Shown piece by piece: positions 41,091-51,056 of a DNA stretch of 64,000 nt. The translations under genes and the position numbers were made by a program. Position 1 is the first letter of the stretch. The number at the start of each line of letters is the position of its first letter. The stretch covers positions 26,566,856 to 26,630,855 of the forward strand of contig NC_050470.1 in assembly GCF_013373865.1 (NCBI RefSeq), written 5' to 3'. The DNA is from Monomorium pharaonis (Eukaryota > Arthropoda > Insecta > Hymenoptera > Formicidae). The notes beneath the pieces are model-generated. The model had not been told where the DNA came from, did not search any database, and saw only the letters and a list, made by a program, of their open reading frames with translations.

Positions 41091-41318
41091 AATTTAAAAA
41101 TTTTATAATAATTGGTAAATTAAAGTCTTGCCGCAAATGATCGATTATGTATTATAATGACTAAACCCTATGCAAACTTTTCAAAGTTCGTTGAAAATCT
41201 CATAACCAGGGAATTTTTAACGTTTGATCGAATGGTGCCCCCTAGAAACGTCTATATGACGTTCAGCTCTGGCCGCTCGGCAATTGGCTGCTGTGTTTGG
41301 CTGCTAGCTTCAGCTACA
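41091..41318. repeat. Right terminal inverted repeat
   Basis: Its reverse complement starts TGTAGCTGAAGCTAGCAGCC and matches the left repeat through ATCGATCATTTGCG and TAATTTACCAATT. Confidence 0.9.
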
Positions 41319-41329
41319 TTTTTACAATA
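41319..41329. repeat. Target-site duplication, right copy
   Basis: TTTTTACAATA, identical to the copy at 35675-35685. Confidence 0.85.
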
Positions 41330-42563
41330 AAGATATTAGACGTTCATATTTAACGATGTTTTTGGAAAAATAATCAACAAGTTTAATATGTTTTCTAATC
41401 ATGTTTATTAATTGCATAGATTTATTCCGGAAACTATCATTCACGATTACATCGCAGTTATAGGTCGGGTAAAGAATAGCGAAGGTGAGTCGCGTTGGAA
41501 GGCGCAGTGATAATTATGCGGAATAGCAATTAGCGTACAGTAAAAACTGTTGCGCAGCTGTTATCGCGTTCGTTCCTATTTCTCGACATTGAGGATTTTT
41601 ATCGGTTATTTTCGTTTGAATATTGCGTTGTAGTTTTATCTGTCTTGCAAAACGCTTATGCCTAAAAATAGCGCATATTAGCAATATTTAAAAAAAAGCT
41701 TTTAAAATTTAACAACAAATGTTACGTATTTTTATAAAATTATTTTGTTGTAAATTAATGTTCTCTTCCATAATTCTCTTCCATTTGCAGTTCATTATAA
41801 TCGTTATGCATAGGAAGGGCTTTGGTAAAAAAAAATAACAAGAACCTAGAGGAAAGTCACATTACCATTATCAGCCTTTATCCATAATCGATGAAGATTA
41901 AGCCCACTCATTTGAACGTTATACTTTCAATTAGAAATTATCCGTGAGCAATTAGGTAGATTAACGGTAATTGACATTAGTGGCGAGGCTCGTTGCGCAT
42001 ATTGAGCTTCTTGCTTCCATATAATCGCATAGAATTAATGTCAGTGGCGATATAACTCCAATAGAACATACATCCATGGAACTAAATAAACCCCATAAAA
42101 TCTTCCTGTTAGGTTTTTGTATTTTTTGGTTTCCGATTTTTTGCGTTTTTCACGGATCTTCAAATTCAACCTTGTAAAATAGCTAAAGATTTTAATAAAA
42201 CAATCTGAAACTTAGATATTAAGAATTCTTAAATCTAAATAATTTGTTTTTAATATAAATTAATATTTTCCCTTTATTTAGTAAGGCTTTCGTAATTTTC
42301 GAAAGTAAATCTTCCATATTTTTTCTTAAAGAGAGATATATCCATTATACTCTACCGCTATCGAATTCCATATTCATCGAATTTTTTAAATTTCATAATT
42401 TATCTATTATAATAAAATTACAATTTGAAGCCAGCGACGATTTGTTTTCGTCGACGCCTGGCAGGCGACGGGCAATATCTTCGTTTCGCGACTTTTAGTT
42501 AATTGATCCAGGCCGTCTCGCTCGATTCGATGATCGGGTGTGAAACACTGTCGACTTAGGAAT

Positions 42564-42591
<28 letters not shown>
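42564..42591. repeat. (CA)n microsatellite
   Basis: About 14 uninterrupted AC units. Confidence 0.95.
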
Positions 42592-42594
<3 letters not shown>

Positions 42595-44640
42595 CGGTTT
42601 CCGCGTAGCGACAGCTGCGGTAGGACCGAGACGTAATAGCAATTTCACACGTGAACCTAACGGCCAAAGGGATTTATGAGCGGGTGGGTAGGCCTGGCTG
42701 CACGCCCCGCGAGAAACGAACTCGCGCGGCGTTATGATCCCATAAAACCAAGTATTTTTAGAGAGAGCCTCGCGCTCTTGTTCTCTCGCCCAGCTCGGTC
42801 TGCTTTCTTTTCTGCGACGCCTCGTTCATTGTTAGCGGCCCTTTATATTTGTGAAACTCCGACGCTGGCCCAGTGCATTCGTTCTTCACTCTGGTCCTTT
42901 CGTCTTTTCTGTTTTTGTTTTCGAATATAAATTGCTTGTACATCTTATCCAAAAAACGTGACCTGTGTATAGAAACTAATGCCTTTTTACCATACTACTC
43001 TTATTTTAGTATTATACGGAATTATTTATAGAGTCAGATTATAGAATTAGATAGGATTACATAATTACATATGCAAGTATACAGTATTACATATTCATGT
43101 ACACTGGCGGTTTCGGCTCTACCGTCGTAATTAGTTATAATACTATAGTCCAGTATACAAAGGCTTTAGCCGCGCTGGAGGACCAGCCAGAGGGCTGTTG
43201 AATTCAGTTGAGGAAATTGCGCGCGCATTAATACGTAAAGACCAACTTGTCAAAACGTACAAAGTACATAACGTCTGCCGAGCAGAGAATTATTTATCAT
43301 TCTGATAAAATTCCTTGACGAGAGAAAACGCGAGAGCGGACACGGTGTGCTTAAAGGCAGATAAATACAAACGACGTACGACCATATAATCCGGTATAAA
43401 TCACGCGAATAATTTTAACAAGGGCCATCAATAACGGAGTAGTATCTCAACGGTGCGAACGGTACACCCGATTGTTGAGGCCCTATAAATGACTCTCGGC
43501 TAACCGACGAAGTGCTCGCCGCGAATGCTGTCCGACGCGAGAAAGAAACCGCAGCGCAGCCGTGCAAAAACGCAGCTTACATCCGGCTCGTTTGCGCGCC
43601 AACTCCTCCGTGTAATTTTCGCACGTTCCGCCGCGACAAATCATCCGCGCGGCCTTCCGCGACGCGCGTACCGTCCCGAGTGTTATTCCGTGCATCGTAT
43701 TAAGGCGATCTAGTTGCCGACCACGGCACGACTGGCGGTGCGAGTAGCGTGACTATTTGGTGGGAATCGAAGTCACGCTACCTGCGAATTCGTTACATCA
43801 TGCGTCCACGCGCGAGCGAGTTCTCCCATCCACGTTCAGGGCCGCTTCAGTGCGTTTCGCGCGAGAAGCGTTCGCGTTAAAAGTAAAATCAAGGGGGTTC
43901 GTAACAAAACCTAGGTTTTGGATTTTTCTTCGCTTTGAATAATTTACAGGAGATTAATAAATTGATAGAGCAAATCGAGGGAGAGTTTAGTTAGAAAAAG
44001 AGATCTGTTATTACCAAATCATCCAAGGTATAAATATCTTTATGAATTAACGAAATGATATTTATGTTTTATCGCGAAGAATATGGAATATAACTTTGAA
44101 ATGCGCATGTCATGAGAAATGAAATATTCTTAAATAAAATTCGCAAAGGTGTTTGTCTCTATAAAATTTGCGAAATTAAAAGCGACATTACAACACAATC
44201 GATTTCTTGCAAAATCAAAAGATTTTTAATTGCTAATTGAATAACGCAGCGGTTATTTAATCACAGTAGTATCGAAAATCTATTCAATGACGCATGACTT
44301 CGATCACGATGCGCAAATATCGCGGATGACGACGACGTGCCGGCCCTGGAGCACGCGAGCTCTAGCATACGTCAGACATACATGACAGAAGGCGGCGCGA
44401 TTATCTGACAAAAACCGCCGACTAGCCACTGGATATTCTTGCGTATCTTCAGCAGAACCGGGCGAAACACAATACCCGGCAGTGTATCGTTCCGCGGCTA
44501 GGAACACGGCGGCGCATCACCTCGACGTATCTCCACGTCCTCGTCTCTCGCGGCGGGATAAACGCACCGTTCCCGTTAAGACACCGGGATTACATGTCGA
44601 TCTACCGCGATAGCGTGTCCTGTATAAGGACATCGCCAGG

Positions 44641-44691
44641 ATGCCAGAGAATATCGTCGTTAGGATTGTCTATGCGCCGAAGTACTCCAAG
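44641..44691 (+). CDS. Weak candidate start exon just upstream of the tensin core
   Basis: Seventeen codons, MPENIVVRIVYAPKYSK, from ATG 44641 (A at -3; in-frame TAG at 44611-44613) to AAG|gtgaac. It ends in phase 0 and would join the exon at 45565. TGTATAAGG lies at 44621, too close to the ATG to be a normal TATA box for a transcript starting in that exon. The donor lacks the usual G at +5. Placement in a CpG-rich block less than 1 kb before the core is suggestive, nothing more. Confidence 0.22.
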
Positions 44692-45564
44692 GTGAACTAG
44701 AACTCCACGTTGCGAATTGATGGTGGATTTATCGTAAATCCTTGCTAAGTTATCAATTATTAGTTAGCCACTCGTGTTAAGACAGTGATTGGTATAATTG
44801 CAGTGGAAGTGCACTCGATAGATACGGCGTAGATGGTTCAAGAGGTGTTTAAGTTATAAGTTTGAAATTATAGAACAAAAACTGTTTATTGAGTGTTATG
44901 ACATAATAAATTTGTACATATATTTGTAAATTTTTATAATTATTTAAATTTATTTTTTAATTTTTTAAAATACTGTTCTTTATACTTTATGTATTCTAGA
45001 TTTAAAATTTTATAGAGATATTGCTTTCTATAGCGTTATTTAAAAAATTACAAAAAACAATAAATTTATAGAGCAAAACTAAAAAAGTAATGTCGATTTC
45101 TATTGAGCAAATTTGATTGTTTGGTGGCATGGTTTTATGAGAAAACTAAGTTTTACAGCACTCAGAGACAAATTTTACGGTTCTCGGATAGGATTCAATA
45201 AAATGGAATTACTCACGAATGGATTCTCTTTGAAACAAATTTCAAAAATTTCGCTATGAGTGAAATTTTGTCACAAAATAAATCTCAGTTTACATACACA
45301 CATATATATTTAGCAATGCAAAAAAAAATTTTTTAACATTACTTTGAGAAATGATTTTCAATGTTTTAAACGATAACGTCTAATACCGTAATTTTTTAAG
45401 TACTTGATACATTAACAATAAAATATTCCGTTAGATTATTTTTGTATTTATAATTACGGTGGATTTAAATTAATTTTTGAATATTTTCTCTATCAGTAAT
45501 ATACATAATATTCGCAAAGTTTTATAAATATTTTATTATATTTAAATAAATCATTGAATTACAG

Positions 45565-45786
45565 GTGCAGACATCAGCACTGGTGTCAACACCTGCGAGA
45601 ACGCCGGGTGTCGGCGCGGATTCAACGATGACGGGACCGGCAAAGGGCGGAGGTCGCGTGACGGAGGTGATGGAGCTCTGTTACGTCACCGAGAGGATCA
45701 TCGCTCTTTGGTACAGAGAGGATGCGCAGGGTGTCCTCGAACATGCCACGACCCTTCTGCGCGGGAAACATGCTGATAATTACATG
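45565..45786 (+). CDS. by: Tensin exon: start of the PTEN-like phosphatase domain
   Basis: An exon of 74 codons, phase 0/0, between aattacag and TACATG|gtgaga. The first 30 residues are a Thr/Gly/Pro-rich linker. Then VTEVMELCYVTERIIALWYR matches the opening of the tensin phosphatase-like domain (the YVTERII motif is diagnostic), followed by LLRGKHADNYM, which leads into IFNL on the next exon. Tensins are cytoplasmic adaptors linking integrin tails to actin at adhesion sites; this domain lies near the N-terminus. The exon opens the five-exon core, whose frame is continuous to 51056. Confidence 0.93.
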
Positions 45787-46066
45787 GTGAGAATTCAAAT
45801 AACTCGCGTAGCTTTTCGAAAGAAAGAAATAAAAGCGTTATGTATTTTGTAACATTATGCAGTGTTAAATTTTATGATTATGGATATTAAAAATTCTGTA
45901 AAATTGATTCTCTCTTCTTATTTCTTCTATATACATAGATATAACAACGTTTTACGATTTTAAGAAATGAAATGCGAAATTATAAAGTTATGTTTTCTAA
46001 TATTTCTTTTTTATAATACTTTATTTTTGCAATTTTCTTAAAGTTTTGGATATTCTGGGCTTTCAG

Positions 46067-46230
46067 ATCTTTAATTTGTCATCGCCCGGCCGACCCGGCG
46101 AGCCAAATACAAGGGAAGCTGGATGGCCGCAGGGATTAGCGCCAAGTTTGGAGAGACTGTGTGCTCTCTGCAAGGAGCTGGACTCCTGGTTAAACGGCGC
46201 TTCCAACCGCGTCGTTGTTCTACATGCCAG
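46067..46230 (+). CDS. by: Tensin exon: phosphatase-like domain, middle
   Basis: 164 nt from ctttcag to GCCAG|gtgagt, entering in phase 0 and leaving in phase 2. It contains IFNLSS, a Gly/Pro-rich insert, AGWPQGLAPSLERLCALCKE and LDSWLNGASNRVVVLHAR. GWP is the tensin version of the WPD-loop region, with Gln where an acid would be expected. The segment ends inside the phosphatase signature loop, with His-Ala in place of His-Cys, so the catalytic nucleophile is missing. The ten or so residues after IFNLSS are a Pro/Gly-rich stretch in the variable part of the domain. Confidence 0.93.
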
Positions 46231-46749
46231 GTGAGTTTGCAATTTTCAACATTGTTTAATTTATTTCTCAATTTCTTGTTATAAACGTGAGCAAAAATAT
46301 ACTTACTATTAGTCAAATTTACGATTTAAATTACGAGTGTTTTTAATAACAAATTTGTATATATAGCTATATTATAAAGAGAAATAATACTAAACGAATC
46401 TTTTTATGGCGGAAAAAAATTGTTTTTAAAGGATACAAGTTACGAGCGCAAGAATCTCCGTACGCATTCATACGCATTCGTGACCTCGTTTTTGTAGAAC
46501 GTAGCCAATGTTCAAGTGATCGGCCGCAAAAGCCATAATTTTGCCGCGGCGCACGTTCACCGCCCCCTCGAAACTCCGCGCCCATAACTTCCCGTTAGTC
46601 ATTTCCATTCATCGTGAATAATAACGTCATTAGATTAACCGCGATCAGCCCGCGGCGAAATCTTTTTGTATTCCACCTCTCTTACGGAGAAGGTACAGAA
46701 CCAACATTACGCGTTCGCGGTACCAAGTTAACGTTATCGTTCTCTTCAG
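46231..46749 (+). other. Tensin intron
   Basis: 519 bases, gtgagt to cttcag, splitting the phosphatase signature loop between Arg and Gly. Nothing else seen. Confidence 0.85.
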
Positions 46750-46899
46750 GGGCAGCAAGGAGCGCCTGGGTGTGGCAGTGTCCGCTTATATGAACTACAG
46801 CAGCATCTGCGGGGGACGCGATCAAGCGTTGGACAGGTTCGCCATGAGAAGGTTTCTCGACGACAAGATCGGATCGCTGCAGGTTCCGTCGCATCGAAG
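46750..46899 (+). CDS. by: Tensin exon: rest of the signature loop and end of the phosphatase-like domain
   Basis: 150 nt from ctcttcag to CGAAG|gtaacg, phase 2 in and 2 out. It completes the loop as HAR-GSKERLG, keeping the Arg of HCX5R while the Cys is Ala, and continues VAVSAYMNYSSICGGRDQAL, DRFAMRRFLDDKIGSLQVPS and HRR. The segment YMNYSS...DQALDRFAM+RF is highly typical of tensins. The domain is expected to act as a protein- or lipid-binding module and not as an enzyme. The donor gtaacg is slightly off consensus. Confidence 0.94.
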
Positions 46900-49547
46900 G
46901 TAACGAGAAAGAAAGAGGGAGAGAAAATCACACGTATATATTATACTATCTGCTGACGTGCGACGTTAAAATTTTTGTCATCTCACAATAATTCCGATAG
47001 CGTTATAAAATCATTTACGACCGTATGAATATATTGCAAAAAGTTTCTAACTTTATTATTTCTTAATTCCTGTCTTAATCGCTGCGCGTTTGGTAAAATC
47101 TTGTTCTCGCAATTTATTTTAATTGTCATTAGTTGACACTTTTAATGACAGGTAATTGATCATTCAGAAAATTTCTTTATAAATCTGTCTTACGATGTTT
47201 TACATTGACATTTCACAAACTAGTAATTTTGTTTTTCTTATTTTACTGCTACCGTCTAATTTTAAAATTAAATTGAATATTAAAAAATATTGCTTTTTGG
47301 TAATAAAAAGCACAACTTGTATAAAAGTTAGAAAATGAGATGATGATATTTACCTTTGCACTTATCTTTTTCGAGAGCTGAAAGCCATCTATTAATTCTG
47401 AATTAAATAAAACGGATATAAGAGAGACGCGTAGTTAACTAAAATTACACGGATATAGTCGTTTTTACGTATCAACGACACATTTGACATTTATCGCGGA
47501 AGTCATGTAATTTCTTTAGATTTATTTCACATAGGAAGAAGAAGCGTGAAACTAGTCCGCGTATATTAATATGGCGATTTAAGAAGGACACCTTGCGTCC
47601 TTGAGTAGCCATTCCAGCATCCTATTTGTTATCCGTTCTACGCACCATCAACCTGAAATGTCGAGTTCTCATTATCTAGTCGTCATCATCTTCAATCATC
47701 CTTGCTCGTTTTCTATCATCCTTCGTGTTCCTCGGCCGCCATTAATCTTGTTGATGCCTATCCGATCATTTCTCCATAATGGATTCCGGAAATTCGTTCG
47801 GGATTCCTCAGAAGTTCGGAATAGCATCGACGACTTTTAAAATTGCAACTCCATAATCGCTTCGTTCACACCATGATTACAACATTTACTGAGGCTAGGG
47901 AAGATCGCGAAGCAAGATGGTAGTAACGAAATAAAATGATCGGCCATGTTGTGCACTTAACGTTCTTGTTGTTGAAGAGATGTTTCTGTCAGCCGGTTCT
48001 ATCGCGCGTACTACGAACCATTGATCTAAAGATAGCGACCTCTCATCATCATCATAATCATCATCATCGGCAGCCTTATCGTTTACTTCATCGCCATGTT
48101 GTCGTATGCATTCATAACGGCCATAATGAAATGCGGTTGGGCTTGCATGCGGCCATCTTTTTTAATCTTGTTCGCACTTGTAGTTATCGTAATATTTTTC
48201 GAATTAAATAAAATCTGATCGAGGAAAAAGGCTTTTTTCCGTTTGCATATTAAATTAAAATGCATCGATAAGCTCATGAAAATGATCTTATTAATCGTTT
48301 GTATAATTTAAAAATATACACCGTGAGTATTTAAATAATTATTTTAATATATGTAATAACATTAAATTATCATTTATGAATAATTAATTATTGTTTCCAG
48401 AATCAATTACTTTGTAAAATAAAAATAATTACTTGTATAAATAATGACGTCGAATTATTGAAATTACATTACATCATATAATTATTTGTTTAATCAAATA
48501 TTCAATAAGAATATTGTTCTTATAATACTTACTTACATAACTAATAACACTAAAATGAAATAAACTATTTATTGGATCTTTGTAGCAAATAATTATTTTC
48601 AGAATTGACTAAACGATTAAAAATTATTGTTTGGTTATTTAATTACGTGACTAAATAATTGCATTAAAATTTTTCGATCTCAATAATTTAATCAACATTT
48701 CTTTTTGTCTTACTTTTACACGTACATTTTTGTTTCTCTCGTGATTTATGCTCGCGGTTCGATTAACCGGTCCTTTTAGTGAAGTAAATGCAACCCATCC
48801 GCCAGTTTATCGCGCGTATTACGCGCCATCGACCCCGTCGGAGTCACGACCACCGTATCATTACCGTCATCATCGTCCTTATCGTCGTCCTTGTCATCCG
48901 CGTCGCCGTACGCATTTATAATGATCGTAATGAGCCGCGACCGAGGTGTGCCCGCGTGCGAGGCAACTTCCTTGCCGCTTCTTCTTTTTCTTCTTCTTCT
49001 ACTTCTTCTTCTTGCTTGTCATATTGCCTCCTCTTCACGGTCCTGCCTACCGGAGTTCCTCCATTAATTCCGCGAGCCGCGAGCATTAGCATGTCGTTAA
49101 CGTAGCTGCGCTCTCGCGAGCGTATGAAACCATTACTAGTCTGCCTCTGAGAGATCTCTTACGACGAATGATGTCGAACGTTAGTGGCACGTATTCCTAT
49201 CTGCGTGCTTGTCCGACATGCACACCTCTTCGTGTCACGGGCCAAGGCTTTCATTGGTTGAACCATCAATCCCATTCATCATGTTTCTCATGCATGCGCG
49301 TATTTGCAGCTTGAGAGAAATTTGCCCCTTCGTTTTTTTGCTTTGTAATATTGAAGATCCGTACCAAGAAGATCGCCTTTTATACTTAATCTTTATCGAT
49401 TTAGCGTTTATTATTTATGAAATTTATTTTTAATCCTTTAAATCATTCCATCGAGGATCGGAAATTGAATTAGAATTGAGATAGAAAATGCAATAATATA
49501 TTTATTTTTAGATGTCAAACATAATATTGGTGTCCTGGATTTTCCAG
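46900..49547 (+). other. Tensin intron inside the phosphatase-C2 unit
   Basis: 2.6 kb, gtaacg to ttccag. It holds a CAT-rich tract at 48043-48069, CTT repeats near 48979-49018, and two related CpG-rich stretches (47985-48165 and 48797-48975). No gene recognised; frames in these stretches are low-complexity His/Ser-rich translations of simple repeats. Confidence 0.7.
48043..48069. repeat. (CAT)n trinucleotide tract
   Basis: Seven to eight CAT units with one AAT interruption, inside the 47985-48165 duplicated stretch. Confidence 0.85.
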
Positions 49548-49845
49548 ATATATTGAGTACTTCAGCGGATTGCTATCAGGCTCTCTGAGAATCAGCCAGT
49601 CGCCATTGTACCTGACCCATCTGACAGTCCTCGGAGTGCCGCTATTTGAACCGACGGGCTGTCGAGCCTTTCTTAAAGTATACGAAGGACTTACACCGGT
49701 TTACACTTCGGATCTATACTCGGTGACGAACGCACGCGAATTTACAGTTAATCTCGGCGGACTTCGACTGAGGGGTGACATCTTGGTCAAGTGCTACCAT
49801 AGGGTATACTCGAAGCAGACTCGAGAAGTCATGTTTTCTCTCCAG
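49548..49845 (+). CDS. by: Tensin exon: phosphatase-C2 junction and most of the C2 domain
   Basis: 298 nt from ttttccag to CTCCAG|gtaaga, phase 2 in and 0 out. It opens YIEYFSGLLSGSLRISQSPL, the conserved RY-x-x-YFSGLLSG joint between phosphatase-like and C2 domains, then HLTVLGVPLFEPTGCRAFLK, VYEGLTPVYTSDLYSV, and GDILVKCYHRVYS, a C2 beta-sandwich pattern shared with PTEN. It ends REVMFSLQ, joining FHTCVI on the next exon exactly as in other tensins. The C2 domain is expected to help membrane association. No frameshift or missing strand is seen. Confidence 0.95.
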
Positions 49846-50818
49846 GTAAGAGAAAGCAATGTACACAATAAAATCTATAAATAAATTGATATTTTATACA
49901 TACAGTAATATATTTTTACGTGATTAAAAATTGCTGACAGACTTATAGAATTTTGATATGGCTTCGTTACACAATGCAACTTTATAACGTTTTATTTTGC
50001 ATATTTTCATAAGATTGTATAATAATATTGAAACATCGAATTGGAGTATCGAATAATATCGATTCAATATTCATTTATGTTTATGTCCATCGCAGTACAG
50101 ATACATCATGCATGATGCATTTATGATGAATGGGTTATTATATCACGCACGTGACACGACGTGAAATCCGAGGAATAAATGATAGTTTATGCAAATCTAT
50201 TCGTAAATAGTTACAAGGACGGCGAAGTAAATCTACGTGTTCGGGAAAAAAGACGATCAACATTTGCGCGTTTAGTTTTATGCCCGATGGGCAAATCACA
50301 TCCTTTAAAAACGACGTAACGATCACTTAATAACTAGATACAATTTTTTCTGTAACACAGAAAAAAGACGGCATATAAGAATTCCGTGAAAAAATGCATC
50401 AGTCGCGATATGTTATATCAAGTTTTATTTTGTTGGAATGACTTATACGCAGAAAAAAAGTGTCACTCATTTAAATTGACTGATGTTATGATACACATTC
50501 TTTACGCAAATCGACAGTGGCATTTGAATTTGCATACTTGCAATTTCTTATAATTGATCTCCCTGTCATATTTTCTACATCGGTAATTTACATACAACAT
50601 GATAGTAGAAATCGCGTGCAAGGCGCTTTTTGGAAAATTTTGTCCTTTGAGTTTTTTAAAATCTTTATCAAGAATAAGTCAATTGCAAATTCCATGAAAA
50701 ACTAAAAATATGAGAATACATAATAGTAATATGTTATATAACTTTAAGCAAAATAAATCGTTTGTACGAATCAGTAATTACGTCGCGCGTATTCTTACAT
50801 CAACTATTGTTCCCTCAG
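49846..50818 (+). other. Tensin intron
   Basis: 973 bases, gtaaga to cctcag, AT-rich. Nothing else seen. Confidence 0.85.
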
Positions 50819-51056
50819 TTTCACACGTGCGTAATTACGGAGAACGTCGTCTCCTTCCCGCGATCGGAACTCGATATCGCCTGCGATGATCCTCGATGTC
50901 CACCCGACAGCGTGGTGACACTTTACTTCGCTACCGACGCGAAACGTCAGGACGGCCCAGTCCCAGCGCCGACACCCGCCGTGCCGCATGCATCGGCGCA
51001 TCACGATCCCATCCTGCATTGGGACAGCTATACGAATCTCGAGATCAGCGACGACG
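50819..51056 (+). CDS. by: Tensin exon: end of the C2 domain and conserved WDSY motif
   Basis: 238 nt from tccctcag to GACGACG|gtgagt, phase 0 in and 1 out. It starts FHTCVITENVVSFPRSELDI, followed by ACDDPRCPPDSVVTLYFATD, the last C2 strands. A Pro/Ala/His-rich insert (PVPAPTPAVPHASAHH) precedes DPILHWDSYTNLEISDD; DP-x-x-x-WDSY-x-N is the segment that follows C2 in animal tensins. It ends mid-codon, so at least one more exon must follow outside the window, where the linker, SH2 and PTB domains would be encoded. Confidence 0.94.

Larger units (their letters stand above)
35686..41318. mobile_element. Non-autonomous Mutator/Foldback-like DNA transposon with satellite core
   Basis: A 5,633-bp element bounded by inverted repeats of about 228 bp and flanked by exact 11-bp direct repeats. 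The interior is nearly all a tandem array of a 153-bp unit (about 35915-40824), followed by about 265 bp of non-repeated DNA before the right repeat. No open frame of useful length exists, so there is no transposase and any movement would depend on a source elsewhere. Known superfamilies with 9-11-bp duplications and long terminal repeats are Mutator-like elements, including insect Foldback/NOF and Rehavkus types, which also carry internal tandem repeats. The family call is inferred from that; hAT (8 bp) fits less well. The element is intronic, so its effect on tensin would act on splicing, transcript length or chromatin. Confidence 0.8.
33926..45564 (+). other. Intron with transposon insertion
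   Basis: Starts gtaagt and ends aattacag. Of its 11.6 kb, 5.6 kb is the tandem-repeat transposon at 35686-41318, described separately. The remainder is AT-rich with CpG-rich patches near 42450-42850, 43440-43880 and 44290-44660, plus a CA microsatellite and a weak start-exon candidate at 44641. The 121-codon open frame at 34317-34682 has no recognisable domain. Confidence 0.6.

Noticed and set aside
41420..41484. Possible exon (gcatag acceptor, GAAG|gtgagt donor) just right of the transposon
   Set aside because: It is 65 nt, so it cannot join the phase-0 exons at 33860 and 45565 in frame. Its phase-0 reading meets a TAG; only another frame is open. Splice-like ends alone are not enough.
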